Shown: positions 44,701-53,709 of the stretch, one piece after another
How the letters are laid out: each line of letters begins with the position of its first letter
Position numbering within the stretch: position 1 is the stretch's first letter
Assembly (NCBI GenBank): GCA_904066235.2
Contig: CAJFCV020000005.1
Location: 2,356,001 to 2,420,000, forward strand
Direction: 5' to 3'
From: Bursaphelenchus xylophilus
Taxonomy: Eukaryota; Nematoda; Chromadorea; Rhabditida; Aphelenchoididae
Length of the DNA stretch: 64,000 bases
Translations under genes and position numbers: made by a program
The notes under the pieces: model-generated
What the model was told of the DNA's origin: nothing
Databases searched by the model: none
The model's input: only the letters and a program-made list of their open reading frames with translations

Positions 44701-45830
44701 TATGAGCAATCATCTCTCGGCACGCTTCCTTCCCGATCTGGTCCTCGCAGTTATCCTTCCCAAAGTCCGTTTGGCCATATGCTTCAAAATTTAAAATCAT
44801 CTTGGTTCCCAAGATTTGCTCATCAAAGACCTGAGAGCCATAGGTAAACAGGATGTTCAGGTAGTGCTTGTACTTCATGGCAAACCACTCCGTGTTGTTC
44901 AGGTCGATGTTGTTCAGATAGTCCTGTATGTCGACGTTGTAGGCGTTAATGGTCACCTGATCTTTTCCGGGTCGGAATTTCCGACTGGGAAATGGTGTTT
45001 GCTGGGCGCAAAAGGCAAAGATCTGCTTGACGGCTTGGAGAGGGGGCTGAAAATTATATTGACGGTATTAAGAAGCATATGCAGTGGCCGACTTGATCCA
45101 TTAGCAAAAAGCGAACCATTTTGCATCCAGAAAGTATAAAAAAATGTGGCAAAATGCCTCCCTCTCCGAGTGAAAAAAACTCCGTTTTGAACTGCGAGCC
45201 CTTTCCCTCACAAAAAGAGTGGGCGCGTTTTGGAAATCGGAGTTTTTTGACTTGGAGAGGGAGGTATTTTGCTGCATTTTTGATACTTCCCTGATGCAAA
45301 ATGAAACATTTTTTGCCACTGGATTAGGTCCGCCACTCTATGTCCAAATATTACTCCGGCAAACATCAAAAAAGCACAACAAAAACACAGATTTCTAAGC
45401 CGGAGCAGAAGTTGACCGTCATCAAGTTGTATCCAAGTGAAAAAAATACAAAAAATTTGTATGTTACACGGATACTTCCCATTATCAATGCTTACAAATT
45501 GACTCTTCATCCCGCTGAACACCTCTTCCGCGCGCTCTTGCTTGTATTTAACGAGCGTCGTCTCGTCGATGCCATAAGTCGCGTAGGTAGCAAAGTCCTC
45601 ACATGGATCCGTCGTAGATGATATCCCCGATTCCAAGAGCTCCGACTTTTTCTTCAAGGCCTCTTCTTTCTAAAAACGTTGTGGTAAATAAAGTTGGCAA
45701 CACTTTGTTCTGTTCACGTTTCATTTGGGGAATAGCATCAAATGAAGGCTGCGCTTCTATTGCGTCTCGAATTGCTTACCGTCAGCGCGTTTACAGTAAG
45801 AAACTGTAAGAAATATAAGACGAGCCACAT
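41790..45830 (-). CDS. Neprilysin-like M13 protein without catalytic motifs (gene D)
   Basis: Six exons on the minus strand: 45830-45780, 45669-45496, 45046-44645, 43929-43477, 43422-43278 and 42151-41790. All phases agree, giving 528 residues. Exon 1 is a compact signal peptide, MWLVLYFLQFLTVNALT. TTDPCEDF is the M13 N-terminal motif. GFPPALTYSNFAFAF aligns with the strand before HExxH, but the frame then continues EEKNLLLPTISLNDVAGIVA and into YNAFQRRN. Neither HExxH nor ExxxD is present. The His/Arg pair is replaced (TSDAWDYFKC). LSQEQLYFFNLAQ and AFSNAFHC are kept. It should be a secreted pseudoenzyme. Introns contain MITEs of families 1, 2, 3 and 4, but every exon is clean. It has the same domain loss as gene B and is clearly a paralogue of E and F. 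Confidence 0.85.
42155..42535. mobile_element. MITE family 4 copy in gene D intron 5
   Basis: It shares GACGCTCGGATTTTCTTTAA, AGAGTACGCGAAAC and GCAAAGCGCGAGGTAG with 54599-55051 in the same order. Confidence 0.65.
42792..42985. mobile_element. MITE family 2, degenerate copy iv
   Basis: GTCGCAAGTTGCTGGAGTGA at the left and CACTCTAGCGACTTTACGGG at the right are the worn inverted ends. The interior keeps a GCATTGTGC-type motif. It lies in gene D intron 5. Confidence 0.65.
43015..43269. mobile_element. MITE family 1, copy d
   Basis: It is TA-flanked with CAGTGGCGGACCTGATCCAG and an inverted right end. It ends only about 8 bp after the exon-5 donor of gene D (GTAAGTTACAGTG), so it sits right at the start of the intron. 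Confidence 0.8.
43944..44106. mobile_element. MITE family 2, copy iii
   Basis: ACTAGTCCGCTCGTAAAGTG pairs with an inverted ACTTTACGAATGGACTAG. It is in gene D intron 3. Confidence 0.75.
44127..44440. mobile_element. MITE family 4 copy in gene D intron 3
   Basis: CCCCAAGTGCGGCGTTCAGA, GCGCTTTGCAGGGAGAGCC and GCGCAAAGCGCAAGCTA match the family at 54599-55051. The right end is lost next to a MITE family 3 copy. Confidence 0.65.
44463..44615. mobile_element. MITE family 3 copy in gene D intron 3
   Basis: GGTCTGTCGGGGAAATAATG and its inverse CATTATTTCTCCGACAGACT bound about 150 bp. The core resembles 25343-25495. Confidence 0.8.
45080..45338. mobile_element. MITE family 1, copy e
   Basis: It has inverted ends GCAGTGGCCGACTTGATCC and GGATTAGGTCCGCCACTC, in gene D intron 2. 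The sequence just to its right (AAATATTACTCCGGCAAACA) also follows copy f at 63964, so the insertion predates a duplication of this intron. Confidence 0.8.
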
Positions 45831-46354
45831 GGTAGACCAAATTCAATTATCAAACAATAACTTTGAATCCGAAATTTATCATAATTTATTGCATTGTCTG
45901 GTCCATTTCAAATAAACGCTCTTTGTTTCCGTTTACTTATGAACAATTTCTTTGTCCGTAGTCCCAGACGTTGGAATCGATGTATCGGAAGAAAAATACA
46001 GAGGAATCGCCGTAGAGCGGGTTGAGCCCGAACTCTCCCCCTTTTTGAACACTCCCCCTTGAATAAAAATTCTCTTTTTTTGAACACCCCCACATCTTGA
46101 AAATTGAAAAGAAGAGGTGTGAGATGTTATACAAAATACAAAATAACTTTTTCAATTGATAAAAGTAAAGAGTGACATGTCATACGCTGAATTTTTTTTT
46201 CAGCAAAACCATCTTCTGATTCCAAATTTATCGAGTAAATAAATGCCAATGAGCATTCGAAATTATGAAGTCGTGAAGCCAATCGTATTACTAAATGTTT
46301 CTATCAATCCTTTATAAATCATTCTATACATATGACCAAGAAGATACATTAACT
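45831..46354. other. Gene-free segment upstream of gene D
   Basis: It is AT-rich, with no exon or repeat recognised other than a paired CCCCCTTGAATA/AACTCCCCC patch near 46040. It would hold the promoter of gene D. Confidence 0.4.
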
Positions 46355-46690
46355 TTACATTTATGTAAGTCAACCTTGCCAAAGACGGGAAATGAAAATT
46401 TTTGAATAAATAGTTTTAAACTTCAATTCGGATATTCTTGATGGGTTATATAGACCATAACTGAGTGATTGGAAGAAAATCTAAGACCGAAATAAAGCTC
46501 TATGATAAGAATCAGGAGCACAAAAATGTCAGGTTACGGAAAATCGTCAAAAAATAATGAAAAGCCATTGTTTTCCAATATTTTTTTGAACTAAAGGAGA
46601 ACTCGCTCAAATTCGATGAAAATGTGTTGAATGTGGTATCCGTCGTGCGCGTTGTCTGTTCGCCGTCGCTGTTGCCTGAAAGATGACTAT
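46355..46690. repeat. Segmental duplication partner of 50690-51005
   Basis: About 320 bp match 50690-51005 at moderate divergence (for example CTTCAATTCGG, AGGAGAACTCGCTCA and CTGAAAGATGA in order). In both places it lies upstream (minus sense) of a neprilysin-like copy (D or E), so it was duplicated together with the gene. Confidence 0.75.
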
Positions 46691-46794
46691 TTTAATGTTT
46701 TAACGTTGAGTTTCTTTGGTAATTTTTGGCATAACAGAACCAAAAAATTAGTGTACTCCCCTAAGGAACTATGCCACAGCGCTTGCTACACTTC

Positions 46795-46827
46795 GGAAGG
46801 CTTTGTCGCTCCGTGACAAAGCCTTCC
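46795..46827. repeat. Perfect 13 bp hairpin
   Basis: GGAAGGCTTTGTC-GCTCCGT-GACAAAGCCTTCC is a perfect stem of 13 bp with a 7 bp loop, immediately followed by CTCCCAAGCAACTT and a poly-T tract. It could act in 3' end formation of something on the plus strand. No gene is assigned. Confidence 0.75.
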
Positions 46828-46980
46828 TCCCAAGCAACTTAAAAAAATTTTTTTTTCTTATTTTTATATTTTTATATTTTTTTTGTTTTTTTTCTGTTAA
46901 AAAATACCTACTGCGTTAGCAAAAAACGTTAGTTAAAAAAAGTAAAAAATAGTTGGTGAGACAAAAAATTATTTACATGA

Positions 46981-47180
46981 TTACATCATTTCGTATCTCT
47001 TCTTTAAGCGTTTCGTTAATTCTTTCGCTAATATACGAAACGTCACACTTATGAGCTCCTGGACTTCTTCCTCGTCCTTTATGATCAGTGCGGCATCTGA
47101 AAGCAAGGACAATAAAAACGTCTTATCGTATACAAATACCCCAACTGGCATATCCTAGGGCGCAGCTCGGAACGAAAAAA
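46981..47180 (-). CDS. Conserved short-tail gene family, 3' end, copy 1
   Basis: Two exon parts on the minus strand: about 47180-47140 (VPSCALGYASW) and 47096-46981. A 43 bp intron lies between them (GTATTTG..CTTTCAG, phase 1). The C-terminus reads DAALIIKDEEEVQELISVTF then RILAKELTKRLKKRYEMM. Against copy 4, 12 of 17 codon differences are silent, which is strong evidence for coding. The tail is acidic, then amphipathic and basic (possible coiled helix). Upstream of the VPSC segment is a pyrimidine run ending in TTCCGAG, a possible acceptor, so the N-terminus is not defined. I do not recognise the family. Alternatively the segment can be read as one unspliced 56-residue frame from ATG 47151, but copy 3 has a stop inside the putative intron, which favours splicing. 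Confidence 0.55.
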
Positions 47181-47400
47181 AAGAATTTCCGCGACAACAC
47201 CGGAGAGCTCAAAGATGTTTGCAAAAAGTTTCTGCCATATTTCTTGAAACACCCTGTACAAAGTTTTCAGGAGTTCGAATCCAGATGGAGCCAAGGGGCC
47301 TCCAAAATTCCTACAAAGACAGTAGAAATCTTTCTATGTATCAAAACTTGCCCGCCCTTTACTTACATAAGAAAATATATACATCCCCTCCCAAGCAACC
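47181..47400. repeat. Repeat block shared with 53105-53345
   Basis: AATTTCCGCGACAACACCGG through CATCCCCTCCCAAGCAAC is shared with 53105-53345. It contains the TTTCTTGAAACACCCTGTAC terminus of the palindrome family at 31266-32335. In both places it lies next to a copy of the short-tail family. Confidence 0.7.
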
Positions 47401-47535
47401 TATTTTTTTTTTTTGTTTTTTTTTTATTTTTCTTATTTTTACATTTTTTTAGTTTTTTCGCTTTTAAAAAATAGCTACTGCGTTAAAAAACATTACTTAC
47501 CAAAACTGTAGGTTAGACCAAATATAACAAAGTAT

Positions 47536-47740
47536 TACATCATGTCGAATCTCCCTTTTAATTTTTTCGTTGCTTCTTTCGCCATTATTCGGAAAATCAC
47601 CCGGATCAGTTCTTGTACTTCTTCTTCATCCTTGACGAGTACTGCGATGTCTAAAAACAAGGACAATAAAAATGTTTTATCGTGTATAAATACCCCAACT
47701 GGAATATCCTAGGGCGCAGCTCGGAACGCAAAAAATTGTT
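47536..47740 (-). CDS. Conserved short-tail gene family, 3' end, copy 2
   Basis: Minus-strand exon parts about 47740-47694 (CVPSCALGYSSW) and 47650-47536, with a 43 bp intron ending TTTTTAG. The C-terminus is DIAVLVKDEEEVQELIRVIF then RIMAKEATKKLKGRFDMM. The open frame extends further upstream through KKRITIFCVPSCALGYSSW to 47991, but that part overlaps another repeat and may not be coding. The ATG used in the one-exon reading of copy 1 is ATT here. Confidence 0.5.
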
Positions 47741-48028
47741 ATGCGTTTTTTAATCTTAAAAGACGATTTTTGGCTCGCTGCGTTTTTTTGAATTTTTTGG
47801 CCTAAAATGTTGGTATAGGTCACTAAAACACATCCCAAATTTTTTTGCCCAGTGAGCCCGGAAGGTGGAAATTTGCATGCGGATATTACCGTCCTTCTGA
47901 GCTCTGTTGTTGCCGTCGCAAAAAAGACAACTTGAGGAAACCGACTCCGTTTAGGTTTTGGGGAACGGCGATTTCGTGGCAGATAAAGCATGGCGCAGTG
48001 AAATTTTGATGCGCCAAAAAAGATTTGC
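47741..48028. other. Transposon-like remnant
   Basis: It begins CTTAAAAGACGATTTTTGG, resembling the TTAA-AAGACGATTT end of the palindrome at 1471, but the rest differs and no right end was found. A minus-strand open frame covers it (47677-47991). Its coding status is doubtful. Confidence 0.3.
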
Positions 48029-48126
48029 GGAGGATAGGTTACCCCGAGAATAGGTTACCCATCGGATAGGTTGCCCCAAAACCACATCACCCGGAGGATA
48101 GGTTACCCCACCGGATAGGTTACCCT
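48029..48126. repeat. Short tandem repeat of GGATAGGTTACCCC
   Basis: Five units of the form ATAGGTT(A/G)CCC occur within 98 bp, with variable spacing and CGG or GAG in front of most. Confidence 0.8.
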
Positions 48127-48204
48127 TCAACTTATATTTTTTTAGTTGAAGTATTAATAAAAAAACTTGCGTTAGAAAACTGTTAGTAGAGAAAAAAGAT
48201 TTTT

Positions 48205-48280
48205 TTACAATTCGTACCGCTCCTTCAATATCCTGGTTAGTTCTTTTGCTGCTATGCGGCCAATAAGCCGGACCGTTGCT
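48205..48280 (-). pseudogene. Short-tail family, truncated fifth copy
   Basis: The minus-strand frame reads VRLIGRIAAKELTRILKERY then EL and TAA, aligned to VRVLCRIVAREATKRLKERYEIM of the neighbouring copy. Its 5' part is missing: just upstream the sequence jumps into CCCGAGAAGCAACGG, as if recombined with the adjacent copy. Confidence 0.55.
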
Positions 48281-48324
48281 TCTCGGGCAAAAGGTTTAGA
48301 CAACGAATAGGTTAGAACAATAAT

Positions 48325-48520
48325 TTACATTATTTCGTACCTCTCCTTCAAACGCTTCGTTGCTTCTCGAGCAACAATTCGACAAAGTACGCGTACAAGT
48401 TCTTGGATTTCCGGCTCATCCTTGACGAGCATTGCCACATCTGAAAACAAGGACAATCAAAATGTTTTATTGTATGAAAATACCCCAACTGCCATATCCT
48501 AGGGCGCAGCTCGGAACGTA
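48325..48520 (-). CDS. Conserved short-tail gene family, 3' end, copy 3
   Basis: Minus-strand exon parts about 48520-48484 (YVPSCALGYGSW) and 48440-48325. The intron is 43 bp and holds an in-frame TGA if read through, so it must be spliced. The C-terminus is DVAMLVKDEPEIQELVRVLC then RIVAREATKRLKERYEIM. It is the most diverged complete copy, still open and with the same length. Confidence 0.5.
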
Positions 48521-49421
48521 AAAAAACTTGACGAGCTTGTTACACAGGGGACCCAAATTGACTTATAAAAACATATAATGACTTATAATGAAATGATTTT
48601 TTATAAGTCATTATTTGTTCTTATAAGTCATCTTAAATGACCATCCAGGAAGGAATCAAAATGTCGCAAAACACCTCCCTTCTCTAAGCTAAAAAAACCC
48701 GTTTTGAAGAGTGCGCCCTTTTTTTCAAGAAGAGAGCACCAACTCCGAACGCATCCAACAATATTCGCAATCAAAAAACGCGCGATTTTTGCGCTTCTCT
48801 TTTTCTTTTGGCCTTCCGTATTTGCAAAATTTTATTGTTTTTTCACAGAAAATGAGAAATTCAGCTAGCGAGATATTGAGAGATAAAGCAAGCGCATTCC
48901 GAAAAAAATTGAAAAAGTCGCGGAGATCGGTTGTGGCCCAAAAGTGCAGGGTGCGCCAAAAAAAGGGGTAGACCATGTACAATGTAAAGTCAATCTAGCG
49001 GGTCTCAAGGGCAGGAAATTTTCAATAGTCCGGTTTTTTATGGCCGTCTGTCAGTGTAGTTTGTTCTCAAATATAGATGGGTGCCCAGCAATCTTCATGC
49101 GCCAGATTTTTGATTTTTGGGCCGCTGCTCAACAGCGTGAAAAGCCGTTGTTAAAATAAATAATTGAGGTAAAACACACAAGCAACCCTTAAGCTGTAAT
49201 TTTTTAATTCGCACTATTGTACTAAGGTGTAACCTCCTATACAAAACCGGATCATAACATAATTTCTGTCTTTGAGACCCCTTGGATTGACTTTGTATTC
49301 TACACGGTCTACCCATAAATGCCCGATCCATATAAGGCGAAGGATTATTCACGGCGAAAACCGTCTGTATGCTATTGTACGATTGCTAACAACAAACTAC
49401 CCTCCATTCTAGTTGTTGTAT
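48521..49421. other. Repeat remnants, no gene
   Basis: It contains an inverted AT repeat of TTATAAGTCATTAT units at about 48565-48635 and a MITE family 1 fragment at about 48638-48735. A segment at 48973-49010 (TGTACAATGTAAAGTCAATC) recurs at about 56640, which begins a longer duplicated block. No exon is supported. Confidence 0.45.
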
Positions 49422-50031
49422 GACATAAATCAATTATGCACAGTTAAAGCGTGTCTCCTAGCATCTTAAACGCTATTGGTTTCATCAAGTTCTGTTTAGC
49501 TTGACTGAAGTTACACTCAAATAAAAAAAAAAAATTTACAGTTCGCTGACAACTGTTGTCTAAAACGTGTTCCATCAAAGTTTTTAGTAAGTTAAGTAAC
49601 AAGTTAATAGTCTTACCGGGGTATTAAAAGAATGGTACGCTTCACGTGCATTGTCGAGGGTCAACTCTGACCTGTATGGAGCACTTTTCCTGGTGAGAAT
49701 CCGTTTTCATTGAAAGGATCTTTAGTAATATTCCTTATTATAGAACGTATAATGTACGCTGCCAGCATGTTTAAGAAATACTGAAAAAATTGGTAGGGAG
49801 AATAGAGAGAAAAGTGCTTGAAGAAAGTGAGCGTCTAATTTTGTGGCGCAAGGAGAGGGAAGAGAGACTTGTGTGGCAGAAAGAGCGTTTGAGAGCAGGT
49901 CCTGCCATTGTTGATTGGCTAGAAAGGAAGACGCGTCTTTTTTCCTTTTTCTTTTTGTAAACGTCATTTATAGCATAAAGCAAACAGGGATGCTTTACGT
50001 ATAACAAAGCCTGTACACAACGAGCAATCAA
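49422..50031. repeat. ~600 bp direct repeat partner of 56822-57442
   Basis: TTAAAGCGTGTCTCCTAGCA, GGTACGCTTCACGTGCATTG and GATTGGCTAGAAAGGAAGAC appear in the same order and spacing in both. In both places the block lies just before the 3' end of a neprilysin-like relic (E and F), so it was copied together with the gene. Confidence 0.8.
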
Positions 50032-50048
50032 AGCGCGATTTAAATTTG

Positions 50049-50646
50049 TGCCAATTTTCATCAAAATTTCCGAAAGGCAAAAGCAAAGTTGGAATAGGTC
50101 AAAGCTGGTGGGAAGGCCCTGTTATAAAAGGGATAGCTGATTGCATGCATTCCAAATCCAAAATACTCCTCATTCCCAGCCTCGAGACCAAAGAAGGATG
50201 TGTGTTTCTGAAACTTCATCACCTCTACACCTCAAAATTTACCTCAAAACTCGGAGAGTAAAACATTTTCTCCTGACAATCGGCGTTGCATTGAATCATA
50301 CGTTTCATGTTATTCTCATGCCGATCCCGATACAAAAACTCGATAAACGTGACATTAAAGTACTTTTCGAATTCGGCGTTTTCGAAAATCGGATGACTTA
50401 TATTCAGCAGTTTGATCCGCAGAAACACCGTTCCCTCGTTCGCTTTCATCGAGCACAGCGTGGCGTTGAACGCGTTGACAATGTCTGTGTACATTTTGAG
50501 GAATTGATGAAATCAAACATGATTTTTTTGTAGTACATCGGAGCAACATCTTCAACAAGTTCGGCGCAGTTGTTGTAGTGCCCGGGCTCTTCGCTGCCAT
50601 TGAAAATATCGCGGATGTTATATAAGATTTGTTTGCGTTCTTCCAC
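50049..50646 (-). pseudogene. Neprilysin-like relic E (non-catalytic type)
   Basis: Only exons equivalent to D exons 4 and 5 remain, on the minus strand: 50646-50250 and about 50212-50060. Exon 4 starts VEERKQILYNIRDIFNGSEE. Compared with F it lacks 38 bp after IMFDFIN, which shifts the frame, and 3 bp at TFIE-FLYRD. Exon 5 encodes FGFGMHAISYPFYNRAFPPA then LTYSNFAFAF and runs into the broken end of a MITE family 4. No N-terminal exons and no last exon are present nearby. It is very close to F, so the duplication is recent. Confidence 0.8.
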
Positions 50647-50689
50647 CTAAAAGTGTGGCCCTATCAGCAAAAAGAATACACCAACTCTA

Positions 50690-51005
50690 CATTTATCTAA
50701 TGTAGGGCAACCTTGCCGAAGACGGAAAATGAAAATTTTTGAATAAATAGTTTTAAACTTCAATTCGGGGATTCTTGACGGGTAATATAGACCATATCTG
50801 AGTAATTGGAAGAAAATCTAAGACCGAAACAAAGCTCTATGATACGATCCAGGAGCAAAAAAATGCCAGCTTACGGAAATAAACGGTGAAAAACCATTGC
50901 CTTCCAATATGTTTTGCCACGAACTAAAGGAGAACTCGCTCAGCTGATGGTATCCGTCATGCGCGTTGTTTGTTCGCCGCCGCTATTTCCTGAAAGATGA
51001 AAATT
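50690..51005. repeat. Segmental duplication partner of 46355-46690
   Basis: It lies upstream of relic E as 46355-46690 lies upstream of gene D. Exons 1-3 of E, expected between this block and exon 4, have been deleted. Confidence 0.75.
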
Positions 51006-51339
51006 TTGATGTATCAACGCCACAGCGTTCTGAGCCTTTTCACCGCCGACCGGTGTTCAAAGAAATGAAAAAATAAAAAGTGACCATCACTTGATATTCT
51101 CTTTACGATCGATTCCAAAATCTTTTTTGTTGAGCCCAAGAAAGAAAGTTTTCTTGGCATTCAAAACCGAAATTTCGCTTTTTTCAATGACGATTTCTGT
51201 AAAGAGCATCATGGTGACAAAATTTATATATTCTAAAAGGAAACTGATTACACAGAAATGGATATGAGCACAAAAATGAGATGACTAGGACAAAAGACAC
51301 GGACATTTTAGTAGTACAAAAATCTTTTGGTCTGACCCA
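51006..51339. other. Gene-free spacer
   Basis: AT-rich sequence with no exon or repeat recognised. Confidence 0.4.
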
Positions 51340-52545
51340 AGCATTTTTCGCGTTTCGTTCGCCGCACTGCGGGTCGGGTCAAGTTTTTTTATGGGGTAGT
51401 CAAGTCTTCCCCCCTAATATTATTTTTTCCTCGAACTTCAGTCAGTTATAACGGAAATAAATCATGGGAAATCTGGCCAGATCTTGTTGATTATTGCAAG
51501 AACAAATTCTACTCTTTTTTTAGAAACCAAATTTGATGGAATTATGTTGTGAATTTCACTCAAATTTTGGCATTCCTTGGGAGTAGTTATTTTATGCCTA
51601 AACGATCAATTCTGAGAGTTTATAGTCGGATTTAAAATATGGCCTCCATTTCACCTTCGGACGTAAGTCCACTGTCTAATAAAGGCAAGTATCCGTTAAT
51701 CTGGTTGTACATTTTTTAGTAATTAAAGATTTTGTATCTAGGTTATGATATTCTAGGTTATTCAGAAAATTATGTGCGGGATTTGGCTGGTTTTCCTCGA
51801 AATGACGCCCAAAATACCAGAAGTCTTCACAGAATGGATCAAGGTGACATACATTACAAGGACCATGTATAATATCCGCCTGAAAAAACGCTAGATTGGT
51901 CTCAAACACATTTTTTATTTTTTTTTGATGATCCTTTAAAGTATTTTCCTTGATTTTTGTGAACATTTCGCATGGTTTGAATTTCATCTCTACCTAAAAT
52001 CTGCGTCAAATTTGGACATGAAGAAAAAGTCTAAAAGAGAAAGAGAAACCTGTCCAATTACGGTTTTATAGGCACTAGAGACCAATATTACGCCAAATAA
52101 TGTAATCAATACTCGGAAAATCTCAACTAAAATCTTCAAAAGTACCATAAAAATAAACAACGTCTAAAATAACTAAAAAACGTACAACCAGATTGACAGT
52201 TATAATATACTTACCTTTATTGGACGGATGGCGTACGGACGAAGGTGAAATGGAGGCGACATTCCAAATCCGACTACAAACTGTCTCAAAATTGATCATT
52301 TAGGTATAGAATAACTACTCCTGGAAATCACAACGTAATTCGATAAAATTTGATTTCTAAAAATAGAGTAGAACTTGTTCTTGAAATAATCAACAAGAAC
52401 TGGCCAGATTTCCCTTGAGTAATCTCTGATATAACAGCCTGAAGTTCGTGGAAAAAATAGTATTAGGGGGAAGACTTGACCACCTGAGAAAAACATGACC
52501 CGACCCGCAGTGCGCCGAGCCGTTTTTCCGAAAGAAAATGTCAAG
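51340..52545. mobile_element. 1.2 kb palindromic element enclosing a coding-like loop
   Basis: Arms of about 360 bp (51340-51715 and 52185-52545) are inverted copies with moderate divergence. They include GCACTGCGGGTCGGGTCA near the outer ends and TCTGGCCAGATTT inside. The loop carries the open frame described separately. Confidence 0.75.
51676..51999 (-). CDS. Exon-like frame in the loop of a palindrome, possible M13 N-terminal piece
   Basis: After the minus-strand acceptor GATTTTAG (52000) the frame reads VEMKFKPCEMFTKIKENTLK, then DHQKKIKNVFETNLAFF, and runs on to 51676. Its first part resembles the N-terminal exon of the neighbouring M13 genes (D: PCEDFATY..TTLVKYKQ..EEVF). PCE-x-F, TL-x(3)-Q and VF fall in order. 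The later part is Cys-rich (CNVCHLDPFCEDFWYFG) and unmatched. It may be a captured fragment of an M13 gene or an unrelated element gene. No other exon of a full protein is present. Confidence 0.35.
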
Positions 52546-52625
52546 CGTGTTTAACAAGTCCGGTAGCTTCAATGAACTGTTAGAGATAAAAATTTTTCCA
52601 CACTCCTAAACTCCTTTTCCATCTT

Positions 52626-52730
52626 ACAGGGGAAGTACCCCAAGTGCGACACTCAGATTTTCCTTCAATTTTGCACACATGTCGGTTTTATCAAAATCTG
52701 AGTGTCGCACTTGAGGTACTTCCCCTGTTA
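52626..52730. repeat. 105 bp hairpin made of MITE family 4 ends
   Basis: TTACAGGGGAAGTACCCCAA and GTGCGACACTCAGATTTT are followed after a short loop by the inverted copy. It is a deletion derivative with only the terminal parts of the family at 54599-55051. Confidence 0.85.
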
Positions 52731-52844
52731 ATATAGCTTTCGAAGAATACTCCGCCGATTTTCGCCTCGAGGAAAGAGAAAACAGAGTCATGGGTTATGC
52801 GTGTGCCATTGGCCATAAAAATCTCATCTCACACTCTTTTCCAG

Positions 52845-53190
52845 CGTTGAGTGATCCAAACACTCAAAACAACTTCCGTCGAAATCTGAGGTCTGTGCGT
52901 AAAATCAAAAAAGTGACTGAGACAGACGTAAAGTCCACAAAGGTGTAACGTAAGCATAATTTTGGCCGTTGTAACAAAGCTTCCACCATGTAATACGATG
53001 GAATTTTTCGAAAAGGCCCCAAATGTCTCCGCTGAGAAATGGCCTCTCCGACGACGAAAAAAAATTTTTTCGTGGTTACAAAACCGCCCAACATCAATCT
53101 TTAGAAACAAGAAGAATTTCCGCGACAACACCGGAGAGCTCAAAGATGTTTGCAAAAAGTTTCTGTCATATTTCTTGAAACACCCTTTAC
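52845..53190. mobile_element. Truncated copy of the 31266-32335 palindrome
   Basis: GTCGAAATCTGAGGTCT, GTAACGTAAGCAT, GTTGTAACAAAGCTTCCACC and a terminal TTTCTTGAAACACCC follow the order of the right arm at 31990-32335. The left arm is missing. Confidence 0.65.
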
Positions 53191-53482
53191 AACCTTTTCA
53201 GGATTTCGAATCCAGATGGAGCCAAGAAGCCTCCAAAATCCCTACAAAGGCAGTAGAAATCTTTCTATGTATTAAAAAATCCGAATATATAGTTGCCCGC
53301 CCTTTATTTACATTAAAAAAATATATACATCCCCTCCCAAGCAACTTAAAATTTTTTTTTTTTTTTTTTTTTATTTTTTTTTTTTTTTTTTGTTTTTTCT
53401 GTTAAAAATACCTACGTTAGCAAAAAACGTTAGTTAAAAAAAGTAAAAAATAGTTGGTTAGACAAAAAAATTATTTACATGA
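53191..53482. repeat. Repeat block shared with 47261-47400 and poly-T tract
   Basis: GGAGCCAAGAAGCCTCCAAA through CATCCCCTCCCAAGCAAC matches 47280-47397. A poly-T tract of about 45 bp follows. Confidence 0.65.
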
Positions 53483-53690
53483 TTACATCAGTTCGTATCT
53501 CTTCTTTAATCGATTCGTTAATTCCTTCGCTAATATGCGGAACGTTACTCTTATTAACTCCTGCACTTCTTCTTCATCTTTTATGAGCAAAGCGACATCT
53601 GAAAGTAAGGACAATAAAAACGTCTTATCGTATACAAATACCCCAATTGGCATATCCTAGGGCGCAGCTCGGAACGAAAAAAAATTGACG
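53483..53690 (-). CDS. Conserved short-tail gene family, 3' end, copy 4
   Basis: Minus-strand exon parts about 53690-53642 (VPSCALGYANW) and 53598-53483, with a 43 bp intron. The C-terminus is DVALLIKDEEEVQELIRVTF then RILAKELTNRLKKRYELM. It is closest to copy 1, with most differences silent. The upstream segment reads FFFVPSC in one frame, with a T-run length different from copy 3, so the exon start is uncertain. Confidence 0.5.
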
Positions 53691-53709
53691 AGCTTGTTTT
53701 ATGCGTTTT

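Noticed and set aside
40974..45830. One gene with alternative 3' ends (dead D exon 6 or catalytic C exons)
   Set aside because: The C exon has a frameshift before its ExxxD motif and its HExxH exon lacks a proper acceptor, so the catalytic ending could not be made.
46981..47151. An unspliced 56-residue protein starting at ATG 47151
   Set aside because: Copy 2 lacks this ATG and copy 3 has a stop inside the 43 bp segment, which has good donor and acceptor signals. Splicing explains all copies better.
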